Below are positions 35,437 through 49,030 of a stretch of 64,000 nt of DNA, piece by piece. The stretch spans positions 3,534,001-3,598,000 of the forward strand of contig NC_026501.1 in NCBI RefSeq assembly GCF_000182925.2, written 5' to 3'. A program made the translations under genes and the position numbers. Under the pieces are notes generated by a model. The model saw nothing but the letters and a program-made list of their open reading frames with translations. It did no database searches and was not told the origin of the DNA. Every line of letters starts with the position of its first letter. The first letter of the stretch is position 1. This stretch comes from Neurospora crassa OR74A (Eukaryota > Ascomycota > Sordariomycetes > Sordariales > Sordariaceae).

Positions 35437-38400
35437 TTAGTAAGGGATGCCGTTCGTCAGAAGCTGGAATTGGTCGTACAATCCCGTCGAATAGCTTGCG
35501 TAACTCTTCTTGATAAGATCCTTCATGAAGTCGGCTGCCTCACGCTCGCTCTTCTCCAGCACAAATCGCTCCTTGAAGTGCTTCACGCTCTCCGGCTTGA
35601 AGCATGGCAAGCCGCTGTCCATCATCAGCAACACAATCTGTGACAACTTTTCCGCGTATTGCCGGGAAGCAAGGAAGGCTTTGATACACAGCTCCTCAAA
35701 CCACTTGAAGGACTGGTGGTCTGGACTGCCGCCCATCACAGCAAGCATTTCGGATGTTAGCTTGAACGGGGCACGCTCAAACTTGATACCACCAGGGGCA
35801 ATATCGAAACAGAAACCGAAATCGATGTGAAGAATGTGGCCAGCATCATCAATCATGATGTTACCGTTATGCCTGTCCTTGAATTGTAGGAGGAACGAAA
35901 TGACCGAGTATGCCGCCATACTCTTGACAAAGTTGTTTCGGGCCTGTTGGAAGCGAAGTGAATCCTCGTTGCCATACTTGGAAACGAAGTAGTCATGGAG
36001 CCCGTTGACGGCTTCTCGGCCCAGCATGTCTCGGGATATGGAGTTGGGAAGGACATCGATGACACCGCAGCCAGGTGCTGTGGCCGTCACTCGGTAAGGA
36101 AAGACAAAGACATCAAGACCAACTGTCTGAAAAATTCCTCGGAAGGCGGCGATCATCTGAAGGGCCAACACGTCTTGTCTGCAGTCGTCACCGACCTTGA
36201 AGATGGCCGATTGCCACACCTCAATGGTGCTGGCCTTTGCCGCATCATCACTATCCGCTTCCGATTCTTCGATCATGTCCTCAGTCTCTTCCACCCCTCC
36301 TTTGGACTTTTGAATGCGGAAAGTTGCCATGAAAGGAGCTTTTGCGTGACTCTGCAATGGCTTGCCTGACTTTCGATCAATGCCGATGACCACGCCATCC
36401 GGGTTGCTGGGCAGATAGACGCCAACCTCAACCTTAATGTTGCGCAATTCCTCCTCAATCTTTTGCTTCTTCTCCGGCTTGGACTTCTTGATGAAAGGCT
36501 TAAGCTTGCCCGAAATGCTAGTCACCTCATCGAAGAAGGCAAATTCGCGTTCATAGAATTCACGATCGACGGTCGAGAAACTGTCTATCATGTGGCCCAT
36601 GACTTTGTCAAGGGTTGGTTTAATCGTATCCGGCTATGTCGTATTAGTATATCAACCTCTTTGCCGACCGAATTCAAGTCAAGACAACTTACGATTGTAG
36701 CGTCTTCGTCTTTGTAAGCGTTCGCCTTCATGTTCCAAATGATTTGATGCGCGAAGAGTTGGGAGAACTGGGCTGTCTCGAGGATGTAGCGCTCAACGTA
36801 ACCTAGAGCATCATAACGAAGGGTTTGCACAATTTGCGGGACATAGAAGAATGTCACGTCAACAGAGTGACTTTCCAGTGCCCTCATGGCGTACTGTATC
36901 AGATAAGGATGATTCCGGTATGCGGGCAGGAAAAACGTTATCGACGTTATGGGGTTAACCGGGGCCCAGAAGAGAAGGTACTAAGGTGTGAAAGTTAGCA
37001 ACCAGTATAAAGAGATAGTCGCAGTTTCGTTAGCAGCCAACGGATGTAGATACCTTGAGTTGAAAGCTAACATCTTCGGGCAATGAGCCGTCAACAAGTG
37101 TCGCCACCGCTTCGGGCTCTTTGATCGCCTTGGCAGGGAAATTCAGAAGAAGCCACCGAACTTCTTGCTTGACTCGCGGATAAGGGAATCTGCTGGCGAG
37201 ATGCACAGCCAATGAAGGAGATTCGAGCCACGCAACCCGAACGAGGGGGAAGATGGCGGCCTATGCAACGGTCAGCCAGATCAGTTTTCTCATGACTGAA
37301 ATCCACACGTACCTCTACAAGATTCTTATTCGCAGTTGTCTGATGAATCAGATGATGTGGTGTCTTGAGCGGCTCACCCAGCGGTTGCACCCAAACAGTC
37401 AGTCGCGACTGCTCATTTTCCAGAAGCAACTGCAACAGTCTTTCCTTGGAAGCCAAAGACCTTTTGCCCACGGTCTGTGCTCCAACTGTTGCCGTTGTCT
37501 TCAAAGCCATGAGAACGTCTGATATCAAGGTGATTTCTGTCTTCAGCTGCAGTACATTGCTACCGAACGACCAGCATGGGGCTGCGCAAAACCAGCTAAG
37601 GCCTGCAGAAAGGACAAGGTCCTTCAGCCTCCACTGTGCCGTGGTTCCCATGGTTGTGCTCGTGGCGAGAACTCGCAATCCAAACAACACAGTCTGGAAC
37701 CGAATCTCTCTGGCCATAGGGTGAGGATGAGAGAGCTTCATTGCAGTCAGGGTCACTTCCAGGAGACGGAGGAAGATCTGCCGGGTATCTGGATTTCCAA
37801 GCCGCGTAGCGTTGTAATGACTTGCAAAAAACTGCAGAAGTCGAGTGTGAGGTGCGAGAATGTTATGCACCAGTTGCTTACGCTTTGCGACGGACGCCGA
37901 GTCGGTGGGCGCAAATTCTTCCTTCAAAAAGAAGGGATCGGGGTTGCAAATGGTAGAACTAAAAAGACCGAGCCGCTTTTGGATACTGAATTCCCACTGC
38001 TGGGCTATTTCGGCAAGGATCCGGGGTTCCATCCGCGGATTCTCGTTGATCACGCCTAGCCAGAGAGACACTCCAAGTTTGATAGACTGCTTCGTAAAGA
38101 TTCCGAACGGAATGCTAACCAAATAGTGGACAATGGAGCATTCGTCATCAGTACTGCGACACAGCAAAGCAGCAGCACGGCGCAAGGTGTTCCTGACATC
38201 TGTAAGCGGAGTGGTTTTGCGGCTGAGAACGCGCTTCTCAATATGAGCAAGAGCGGTTATGACGTCGAGGCTGTCGCTGGTCACCGATGGGAGAGAAGAA
38301 GTTGCCTGGTCAGGGTGCATGAAACCCTGCCATTCCAAGCTGCGGTCTGGAACTGCCTCTGTGTATCGATATTCCTGGCGCTTGGTGTACTGCGCCATGA

Positions 38401-41400
38401 AATCCGAAGCAGTGTTGATACGGTAATCCCCCAACACGTCAAGCAAAGCCAACCTCTGGTCTGTCGAAGGGATTACTGAGCCAATATCGACAGCAAAAGA
38501 TCGGCCAAGTGACATGTGCCCATAAGAAGCGTCATCATCAAAATCAGAAAGGTAGGTTTGCAAGAGGCCCTTGACATCGGCAGGTGCTGTGTTAACAGCG
38601 CTAGTGAGCCACTCCTTTGCCTTTCGATGCAGTCTTTCGAGTGTGAGGTGCCTGAATTGGTAGTCATGAGAAAGCTCGACGGTAACGTTACCTCTGGACG
38701 ACTTGAAGGTAGTTCTTGGTTCATACCGATCTGTCTCGGCCTCAAGACAGCTTGTCCACATGAGGGAAAGAAGTTCAAGGAGTGCGAACAGAGATGATCT
38801 CTGGCAGAGGGCCGACGGAATATCTCTGATGATGCGGTCTGCACAGCCAAAAGCTGCCTGTTGGACTCGGTCTATGCGGTGACAGCACGCGCAGAAGATT
38901 CTCGCAAGCTGGCCAGCCGCATATTGAGCCGAGAATGTCGGGCTGGAGCCACCGAGAGCCCTCTTCAGATATCGGCTCATCACGGCGTCCATAATACCGT
39001 CCATCGTACGACTGACTTCTCCGCGGCGCATGCTCGGTTCATTGAAGTATGAAAGAGCCTTAGTGCAGTCACCCGCATCCGCTCGCAAGCTCTCGACGAG
39101 GTAAGCGGCATTCAGGAATATCACCTTGCGATAACTGAGCCCCTTAATCTCGCCTGCCCGGGACGGAATCAGCTCCGAGAGGTATTTCTTCTGCAAGGAC
39201 TCCCGGTCAGAGCTCTCGCCTCTGCGTAGGATAGGGTTGAGCTCAATATCACTTTCATCTTGTTCCCCGCGGCTGTCCAGTACGAGGGGTGGCGAGTAGA
39301 TAGCCATGACACGAAGCTCGCCCGCATAGCGTTTGCCACGGTCTGTTGAGGGCGTAAAGCCATGGACGACTATGTTAAACCACGAGTCACGAAGCATAGA
39401 ATAGGTATCATCATCTGCTTCAGCTCCAAAGCCAATGTCGTTGGCATTGGTAGACATGAACAAGGCAAGAGGTTGGAGCAGTTGTGCGATCTCACGAGCG
39501 GCAAGTTCCATGTCGGACTCCTTGGCGCTTTGAGACGGAAGACCGTGGGCATCTCCCTTGGAGATGATACCATCCAGTAAGTGCTCCAAATAGATGCTGT
39601 AGAGGGGAGAGTCGCAAGTGATGTTGCAGGAAAGGTAGTTGCGAGCTCGCGCAATCTATCATAATAGTCAGCATGTGTGGGTCTAACGAGAAGAGTGGCC
39701 TTGACTTACGGCCAGCAAAATTCCCTCCCTGTTCTCCACCACCGCATTGTGGGCGAGAGCGGCGTAGTGCTTGAGCAGGTTGCGGAATTCAGACTGGCTG
39801 CCGCTGATAGCCAGGGTGGCAGCACCAGTGATAATACGGGTATCAAGAGGACTACTCAGCCTGACGATCTTCTGGGCGAGCATGGATTGAGCAAGGCCGG
39901 TAACCTTAACATCTTTACAAATGCCGGCAATTTCGCAAATGGCCTGAACAGCATTGCCCTGGACTGCAGAGGATTCTTCCTCGCCTGAAAGCTGAAGAGA
40001 AATTGCACTGCCCGCCGATTGCCTGTTCCCGTATACTTCGAGGGTGTCATTTCGGGTCTCACCCCCAGCCCCGTTGGTCGTGGCCCGCTCACCGCCAGGG
40101 CTCAGAACATTTCCAAGGGTGTATAAAGTCGTGATAACGGCATCCTTTGAAAGCATCTGCAAAACATAAGCGAGGCATTTGGAAGCCACCGTCACTGTCT
40201 GGCTCTTGTATCCGCCCTGGACTATAAAGCGTGGTAGTAGGCGGCTGACGTTGGCGGCATAGCTGGGGATGATCCTGCACAGTAGTGCCATTGACTTGAG
40301 CACTATAGAAGCCAGATCTTCGTCGACCATACTCGAGGGATCGCCGAAAGTGTCTTCGAGCCAGGGCATGAGTACATCGCCGTCAGCCACCTCTTCATTC
40401 AGGGTAGCCGCGTTGAGATAACTGATCAACGCGGCCCCCTTGACAGCAAAGGCGAGTCTCTGCTTGGCGGGCGACAGGCTGTCAAAATCAGCACTTGATT
40501 CCAGATCATTCATCTGGTCCATGGCAACCGTGGCGTATAATTCCACGGAGCGGAAGTCCGCATCGCCATTTTTATCAGACAGTGATTGACGCAACCCATC
40601 ACCCGACATGAGGATATCCAGTACATGAGTGGACCGTAGCGCCTCGGGCTCTGCAACCAAGAGAGAGGTGGCGGCAACAAGCAATCTCATAAAGCTACGT
40701 TGCAACAGCAAGGCCCCCAATGGCCGCCCAACTTCGTCATATAGGCGTAACCATCGCCTCCATTCTTTGGCATAACGATCGTGGGAATGCGAGTTGCGAA
40801 TAATGGAAAAGGCAGTCTCTACCGCCACCAAAAAGGGTGGGGACAGCATATTACGCAACCGCTCGACCAGGCTCAAGCGGCCCCCAGACTTCCAGAAATC
40901 AGCCTTTGCACAAGCAGCGTCCAAAAATCCCAACAGAGCAACGGTAATGGTAGCGGTTCGGATGGCATCGTCAAGAGCGGCCGGGCCCTCGTAGTTGGCC
41001 TCGGTAAGAGTCTGGGTTGCGTGGGCACAGGCGTTGAGGTAGGCCCAGATACTGTCAGAAACCTCTTGTTGGACATGAGTCGCGTGCCCTATACCGAGAG
41101 ACAGCAAAGCAGTGGTGACGTGATAGCTGAGGGATTCGGTGGGAGAGGGCTCAACTTCTCGGAAAAAGGGCGACAGGGCAAAGGTCTGGGAATGTGAATC
41201 CATAAGATATGGCACCAAGTGTCTAGTGAGCTTCTGTGCACTCTGGGCAGTCGTCAAGCTGGGTGCGGCCTTGCAGAGAGCGAAAAGAACTTCGTATTCC
41301 TTGATAGTCTAGACGCCAAGTCAGCGAACTGTTCTAGAAGGTTGGGGACAGAGTGGCGTTGCCATTGTACCATGGGGATGCGCCCAACATTAGGCCCGCC

Positions 41401-41583
41401 AGGGGGCACCGAAGACGGAGATGATGGACCACGGCCATTGACAGCGCCTGGAGCAGAATGGCCTTGCGTGACCGAGACTCTGCATAGCTTGTCAAGGTCA
41501 GACTGATCAAAGGAAGCGGCCGGGTTCGAGGCGGACAAGGCGGCGATCTGTAGCAGAGCCTTGCTCCGAATATTGCGGCCCAT
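35437..41583 (-). CDS. STT4: phosphatidylinositol 4-kinase Stt4 (type III alpha)
   Basis: Six exons (41583-41371, 41308-39710, 39655-37313, 37260-37054, 36980-36693, 36633-35437), all joined in phase 0, give 1948 residues, the normal size for fungal Stt4. The amino-terminal two thirds is helical-repeat scaffold with few motifs. The accessory (lipid kinase unique) domain includes ASRFPYPRVKQEVRWLLLNF and YLLFWAPVNPIT. The kinase domain fills exon 6: IFKVGDDCRQDVLALQMI (ATP-binding Lys), DRHNGNIMIDDAGHILHIDF (catalytic loop and DFG) and the terminal NGIPY. It makes PI4P at the plasma membrane, feeding PI(4,5)P2, Pkc1/cell-wall signalling and ER-plasma membrane contacts. The start at 41583 (MGRNIRSKALLQIAALSAS) matches my expectation for orthologues. 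The first intron (donor GTACAA) is the least certain splice. Confidence 0.95.
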
Positions 41584-43358
41584 GGTGAGCAGCGGTGCCG
41601 AGACCGGGAAACAAGGAAGAGACCGATAGTCGCACAGACCGACACGAGCCGGATAGTTGAAGCTGTCTGAAGAGCCGAATAGGGGCAGATATGGATCGAT
41701 CGGTTCGATTATTGTATTAGATCTCCGTGGTTCCAGAGAAGACACCGGAAGATGGACGAGTAACCGCTAGAGGAGCCTAGCAGCAGGGCGTAATAAATAA
41801 TCTGCAATATCATATACACCTTAGCATGAGTTGAAGACGTCAGAGCACAAATGTAGAGACGGTACGGTGTAGGAGATATTCAGGGTGCACTTGAAGGAAC
41901 CTCTATACTTGTAGAGACCGTCATGACGCCTACCTTGGAATGTCCCCGGTTCTCGTCCATACAGCTAGGGATCGAGATGGACAATTTGAAGTCTTATTCT
42001 GTGCGCTTTCGCAAAGGGTCACGGGCGATGACGATAAAGATGGGAGGTTTAGGTTATGCCGGAATCACATGGACCAGTCGTTAAAGGGGACGATGGCGCG
42101 TTAACGTCGAGTTGCAACTGCCCGGTACCTCTACGCAGCCATGCAATTCCGGGAGTCGGTATTACACTCCATTTTAGGGGAACGGTACGTACCTACCGTA
42201 TTGTCAGAGGGCCGTGATGGCAGCGGTGGATGGAAGTCCAGGCCGAGCACGCCTCAGCGCGGTCAGGGGCACCCAAGCCCCCCACTACTATACATGAAAG
42301 CGACAGTGCATCCGATGCTGCTGGCACCCTCCCACTGCGCAAGAGCACCCAGGCCCCACCTGCCATCCTTCGTCCCGTCGAGGTTGTTGGTCCCCGCAGG
42401 GGGCAGAGCGGCCCTGCGAGCAAAGGAAGTTGTATACTTGAGCCCTGGAAAGTTCGTTAGCTCGGTACATATAGGGGCCTTTGACAGGGAGGGCGACAGG
42501 GCATAAAACCAATGATTTTACGCGTCTGAGCCGGTATAAAGCGGGGGTGTGTGTGTGCTTGAATCCCTTCTGTTAGCCGATTCTCACCTTGAGGTTACCT
42601 AGGCAATTTCAGCCAATCAGCGCTCGTAGATAGACCTGTCCCGCCCTTTCAATTCCCACCCTGTAAGAAAATATGGGGCAAGAACCACGCTAACAAACTT
42701 TCCAGGGCTATCATGTATCTACATTACAGCAGTGTATACATAGTAGGGAGATATATGTCCTGATTGTCAGGGCATCACAAGCTCTACTAGGTAGGTATGG
42801 CTTCACTTATCATCTCCTAATACGCCCCGAACTAGCTGACAAAGTGGTATCTGCACAGTATCATATCTCTCTTTTCGCTTCACTTAGCTTGAGGTATGGT
42901 TTGGATTTCCCTATGAACGTAGCGACCATGTACCGCCGTCAAATGCAGTACAGAATTCGTAACTGACCAAAGATTCCTACGTTTATAGCATTTCCGTATC
43001 GTAAGTGTATGTAATGATACATACCAGCACATGTGACTACACGTCAGCTGGAACTGCCCTAATCCACAACCGTCAGTGCCGCTGTCCCCGCCATTAGCCA
43101 TCAGGCGGCTGCACGTTGACGCGTGCAGCTACCAGAGATCAGGGCTAGGTAGGCGGGAGCTTCAGGTGCTTGCTACCTAGTTACCTCTACAACCTCCCAT
43201 CATCAACCATCACACATCACCGCCAAACTCATCATCGTCAACGATACACAACAGATCCCCGATCTTTCGCAAACAAAGACGGGCTTCTCCAACCTCAATT
43301 CTCTCGAAATCTATCAACTAACAGCATCCCGCAACTGTGACCACAAAGCGGTTCCATC
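41584..43358. other. divergent promoter region of STT4 and PRE7
   Basis: This 1.8 kb lies between two head-to-head housekeeping genes. It contains several TACCTA/TAGGTA words (42183-42198, 42593-42604, 42785-42799, 43145-43153, 43173-43190). A GT-rich run is near 42547. No gene is recognised. Confidence 0.55.
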
Positions 43359-44234
43359 ATGGCTGCCATGTTCAGTCAGAACCCCCTCATGAACGGGCCC
43401 AACTATTCGTTCAACGATGCGCCGAGGACAGCAGCCCCCGAGGGTGCGCGACAGCATCGTTTTGATCCGTAAGTATACACGACTGCTAGCTGCTTCTTCT
43501 TGTTCCTCAATAGTGGGCATCGCGCAGCTGACAGTTGTCTATCCAGATACACGGACAACGGCGGTTCGACGCTTGCCATTGCTGGCGCTGACTTCACAAT
43601 CATGGCCGGTGACACCCGCCTGACATCAGGCTACAGCATCAACTCGCGATACCATCCCAAGCTATTCAAGATCGGAGGCACCACGGCAGACCAGAAGGAC
43701 GCCACCATCGTCTTGTCCGTCGTTGGCTTTGCGGCGGATGGAGAGGCCTTGAAAGAACGTCTCGACGCTATTTGCAAAATGTACCGCTACCGCCACGGCA
43801 AGCCCATGAGCGTCAAGGCATGCGCCCAGCGTCTGTCGACCATTCTATACCAGAAACGTTTCTTCCCCTACTACGTCTATGCCATTCTTGGTGGTTTGGA
43901 TGAGGAGGGCAAGGGCGCCGTCTATTCGTACGATCCCGTTGGAAGTTACGAGAGGGAACAGTGCCGGGCTGGCGGCGCGGCGGCCAGCTTGATTATGCCG
44001 TTCTTGGACAACCAGGTCAACTTCAAGAACCAGTATGAGCCTGGCAGTGGTGTTGGCCATGCGCTCCAGGAGCGCGAGCGCAAGCCGCTCACACGATCCG
44101 AGGGCGAGGTTTTGGTCAAGGATGCCTTCGACGGAGCTGTTGAGCGTCACATCGAGGTCGGTGATGGCCTGCAGATGATGGTCATCACCAAAGACGGAAT
44201 TGAGGAAGTCTTGCTCCCATTGAAGAAGGACTAA
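43359..44234 (+). CDS. PRE7: 20S proteasome subunit beta-6 (beta type-1, Pre7)
   Basis: Exon 1 is 43359-43468 and exon 2 is 43547-44234, giving 265 residues. The 78-base intron starts GTAAGT and ends TCCAG in phase 2. The Ntn-fold core begins YTDNGGSTLAIAGADFTIMA, followed by GDTRLTSGYSINSR and later YYVYAILGGLDEEGKGAVYS and SYDPVGSYEREQ. The position equivalent to the catalytic Thr1 of active beta subunits is not used: beta-6 is a structural subunit of the beta ring, with a propeptide that exon 1 supplies here. It acts in the proteasome core of nucleus and cytosol. The long insert before the last helices (FLDNQVNFKNQYEPG) is typical of this subunit. Confidence 0.95.
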
Positions 44235-47200
44235 GACAGTCTTGACTGGTCGCCAGGTTGGTGCATCTGCTTTTGGAAGCACGTCTAAGTCCAGCATTTG
44301 ATTCTGAATAAGTTTGGACCTTGGCACATCGCAATGGAGCTCTCGAGCAAAGGAGATGAACGCTGCAACCGTTGAGGCTCTGCGGTTAGAGCGCTTGGCG
44401 GGAGCAAAGGGAATCGAATGGCGTAGACCAATTAGCATCGACAGGTAATAGGGTCCAAGGCCCAAACCCAGGCAGATGGAAGGCTACCTGCACACATGAT
44501 CTTCGCTCTTGCGTGCACGGTTACCAGCGACCAGGTGGATGTTTCTGGCGTTGCAGGAGTAGGCAAGCATTGCATTGGGCTCAGGTAGTTATGAGATTAT
44601 GATGATGGTTTTTGTCCTTCCATGCACTCTAGCACTCTACTAGCCGATTTGATCTTATCACGTAACCAGTCACGTTGTGTGCCTTACTAGACAACCACGC
44701 TAACAAGTTATATCCATACAGAGGTGTACAGCTTGTACGGGTCCTAGTGGTCTTCTTTTCCTTCCCCAAACAAACCCAGCCCTACCCTAAGGCCCGGCGA
44801 GTGTTGTTGATGCCGTGGTCGTTCTGTCTTTGGGTGTCTGGCTCCATTATAGCCGATCTGTGATTTAGAGACAGAAGTGAAGAGTGCCGAAACTATAAAG
44901 GTTAAGCATCGCTCGCTGTGGACCAGAATAAACCTCCAGAACCATCATATTGTGTTGGTTATGGGCAAAAAGAGCATATGGCATGCTGTATCAAAAGGTC
45001 ACTGCATGATCCGGACTCGGGCTTGGCGATTGGGTTGATGAAGGTTACTATGCCACACACTGAATCAGAGCGACATCCAGTCGCGGCCGGCCTATCATCT
45101 CCTTCGGGTACCCAATGTTCCTTTCCCGACGTAACAACCCCTCTTGATCTTCTTCTTTTTTGTCTTCTATACTACAGCTTGTCGGGCCTTTCAGGTAACC
45201 GTCGGTTGAGCCGGCATGCATCATTAGTGTACACAAAGATTCAAGAGGCGATTCATGACTGTCGCTAAACCTTCCCTGCTACCTCCACGGCTTTTTCACG
45301 CTACGGAAGACAACAATGTGTTGATTATCAACGATCTGATAGCGGCGAAGGGACTCGGACGAGGTCCTTATACAGGTATGATCGATGGTGCATGGCCACA
45401 GCTGATCCACTGGAAGTGAGACGTGGCTGAGCATCTCAAGATCGACTCCCAGCTGAGCAGTTCGATTGGTTCGTCGTTGATTGCGAGTGTCGTCAAGGCT
45501 CCATCCAAGTGGCTTGAACTCCATATGGCGCAGTACAGCCGACACGCAGTTAATAGTGGACGCCGCGGTGGCAAAGACGCCTCAGCTAACGTCACGTTTC
45601 TTTTGAGCCATTCGACGTCACTCTAAACTGAACGTTCTTCCAAGGACCTAATAAACTCTAGCTAAAGGAGTCTTTGTATATCTGATAATGAATGCTATAC
45701 ATATTGACCTTTAAAAGTTTGTTAGTATAGTTCTTACTCTACATACCTTTACAGAAGGGATTACAAGGTAGGATATGTCTATTTAAGAACTCTAATTAGT
45801 TAAAATTGGCTGATTTTAAAGTAAAAATAAGTAAACAGAGCACACACATACAAACTTTCTTAACTAAGCAGCTACACAGCCCAGAGTTCCACTCACTACT
45901 ATCCATATTTTATTAGTTTGATTTCTTATCACCTCTTTTGTTATTCTCCTATTAAAATCCTATATAAGTATTAAGCTAATGAACTTTCCAGTGGTGATGT
46001 GTATTGTCAGCAATGTATAGAAGATCTTTAATAAAAACCCAAAATGAAACAAGTCAATTAGTGGGTATGTTAGATTATAACTTAATATCAAAATAGAGGA
46101 AATATAAAAAATCTGTATAATAATAAGTATTCAATCAAGTGCTCCCCTGCCCACCTGTCTGAAAGAAAGTGTCCAAAGAGTCTTCACTGCATACTTGTTA
46201 AAGCTAAAGTGTTCCTTGACTAGCCGCAACAAAACTCCCAAAGGTAGAAAGTCCATATCTTATCAGTTCATATCAGCAAGAGCACCTTTACTACCTAGGT
46301 ATGTACCTCTACCTAATCTTCCCATCTATTCAGCTACAACTACTAGGTACCTAGGTACTCGTTGTCAGGTCGACATAGCTGGCTGTTTGTAACTGGAGGT
46401 ATGAAGAGAAGCGGGCCTCCAAATGGGTGGCTCCACATGGCCGTGGCTGTAGAGAGCATATGACACAATCCAACCTAACTCTTGCCCTGGATCTTTCATG
46501 GCAGATGCAGCCGGACCTTGGCCGACTGTGGCTTGCCTCAACGGTCATTTTGGCTAGGAGCGTTCCGTTCTCATAACTGACTGGATGGGATCTGGGAGTC
46601 TCAAAGGGTCGCGACAGACGTATCGTATCTGTCATCTATAGGTACTAGTTTACCCGCGAGTCTCGATGACGTCGAAGCCAGACTGACGTGTTAACCTCTT
46701 GACAGGTTCTCACCAGGGAAGTAGCCACCCTCGCCGGGCAGAACTTAAAGAAACCATTAGACGATGAGAGGCTGAAAATCCGAGGATTGCGTTTGCAGTA
46801 GTGAGTGCAGTTGACCCGTGACTTGATGCATTTGCCTCTGCCCGAACTTACAGACCACAGTCACAGGCATGATCCAGTTCGTTTACGACATCCCAAGCTG
46901 ACTATATATCATGCACCTGTGCCAAGTTTATCAGGAAATTGAATTCATGCTCAAAGCATGTGTGCGAGCTCTCCATGGGCAAGCTGCGGCTCTGTGCGGC
47001 CATTGTCGCAAGTGTGCTCCTAGCGCACCAGCTGCCGGGTAAGTATTCCTCTCTCTGTCCCTGGGCATCCATCCTGCCATGAACCCTGCGGTCTAGACTA
47101 AGACTGCACAGCATGGAGGTTGCCTGATTAGGAAACCGCACATCCAAGCGACTTACACTGGGCAAAACGGGGAACTGACGATCAATATAGATTCCGGACT

Positions 47201-49030
47201 TCACCACACGACACCGCACTGGAGGTGTCCCGCAAAATCGCAACATTGAAAGCCGAGTGGCAAAAACGGTTTGCTTTATCGGTTCATCGCCAGGGCTCAG
47301 AGGACCCTGCCGATGCATGTCGACACTGCACTGCACACACTAGTCGTGTAGTGTAGCATGCCACATTTCCGGTCCAGAAATTCCCATTGAGCCTTGAATC
47401 GGATTCTCAACCCCCATTGCCCCCAGCCCCGGTACTCTCCGCCTGCAGACATTCTTCTGCGTAGCGATAGGGCGGCGTCAAAGAGGTTTTAACGCCCCAA
47501 CCCATCATCTTGCCCCTTGCCCACATGACCTGTCCATCTCGCTCATCCTGTTTATCTCGCCTTCTTTTCCTTCAAAGTTCCCACTCATCGAGCTCCATAT
47601 CCTCCAACCCGGTGTGCCGAGTGAGAGCCTCGTGTGTCCATGTCTGGCCTAGATCTTCGCCTGTCATGTAACTCGTCTCACTGGTTGCCGGTCCATCTTT
47701 GCGAACACCCCGAGCCGTCAAGAGTACCCTTCAAGGCCTCCTCAGCCTCCCACAAACAACATGATTTTCATACCTCCACATCTGGCATGCTCTTCCACCG
47801 TCCTGTCGATGCATGTGCACCTTGCCCCTGGCCTGTCCGGCATGCACAAGCCCTGCATGTCCAACAGTTGCGACTTCCGAGACTTTGGCCACTTTCCGGT
47901 TGTGCAGATCTCTTGTCCCATTCTCCCTCCCAGTCTGGCCGTGTAAGGATGCTAGTCAGTCGGCATCGCCTGCTTACTCAAACCCTGCTTATGAGTCCTT
48001 TCGGAGCTGGCCTAGCTCCGAGAAGGAGATGAACCGCCGAGGTATCGTGTCTTGTAGGCGAACATGAGCACCAGCCATCAGGGGAGGAGCAAGAGCAAAC
48101 CCTCCGAATGTAGTGTAGTGTTGTGCCTCACGCCACTCACTGCTTCGAAACTTCGCCTGTTCAACGTCACGTTATAACACGTACTCGAACCCAGGAGTCT
48201 TGTCACAATAATCAGTGGCACTTTGGGCATAGAAGCTGCAAAAACGTCACAGTCGTGGACTTCAAGGTGAAAGCCCCATGCTTGGCTACCCACCCTATCA
48301 CCTCGTCGATACACGCTGCCTTCACTCCTCCCTCGTCCCATCCTTCGCTGGTAGACCTGTGCTCGTTCTAGCCTAGCCAGAGAAACAGGTGCAAGCATTC
48401 AGGGCAACCTGACAGATGGAAAAGGTAAGACAACCAAGCAGCCAAGGACACCCCCTGTGAGCCTGGCTCATATTCCTCCTGCCTCTGCATTGGGCATCTG
48501 CTTCCGACGATCCGCCCCGAGCATCGGTTTGAAGGGCAAGGGCTCTAGAGCCCTCACAACCCACCCCCACGGCCCGTCGTGTTTCTTGAATTTATTCCCC
48601 CTACATCGATATAACACCCTTGACGTTGCTGGACCTAACAGTTCGGCATTTTCCCTGATTGGACTTGCCAAATCTCTCCCATCGTGGCGTAATTTGGGGA
48701 ACCTAAAGCCTTCCGTGCACGGCAACGTCGTTGCGCACTTTGCTGTTGTCAGAGTACTAACGACCGATCTACCTAAGTCGGCCCTGGTATTTTCCTAGGG
48801 ACCCCTCCACACCACGACACGCTTCGAAGCCCCTTGCCCTGGGAGTTCATTGTCTTGAGATTTGGTTGACCCCACGTTTGTTCGAGAAGCTCTTATGATT
48901 GTTGAACACGACACGTGGTTCTTCACTCCGTGTTCTACCTTCTTGGACTGACCAGGAGCTTGGTGCTTTGAAGAATCGAGAATCGAGAGTCCAACTACAA
49001 CCGATCCATTGGGTATTCATTACCATCCTT
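44235..49030. other. 4.8 kb without a recognised gene
   Basis: This interval lies between PRE7 and the YTH-protein gene. An AT-rich patch at about 45620-46130 is poor in open frames and may be an old repeat remnant. CTAGGTA-type palindromes are dense at 46291-46316 and 46341-46358. From about 47400 the sequence is GC-rich and pyrimidine-rich, as expected of a long promoter and leader for the downstream gene. Open frames of up to 144 codons show no family motif. Confidence 0.5.

Noticed and set aside
46902-48398. Several frames of 80-144 codons upstream of the YTH-protein gene
   Set aside because: They overlap on both strands, carry no recognisable domain, and are more easily explained as the long promoter and leader of the next gene.
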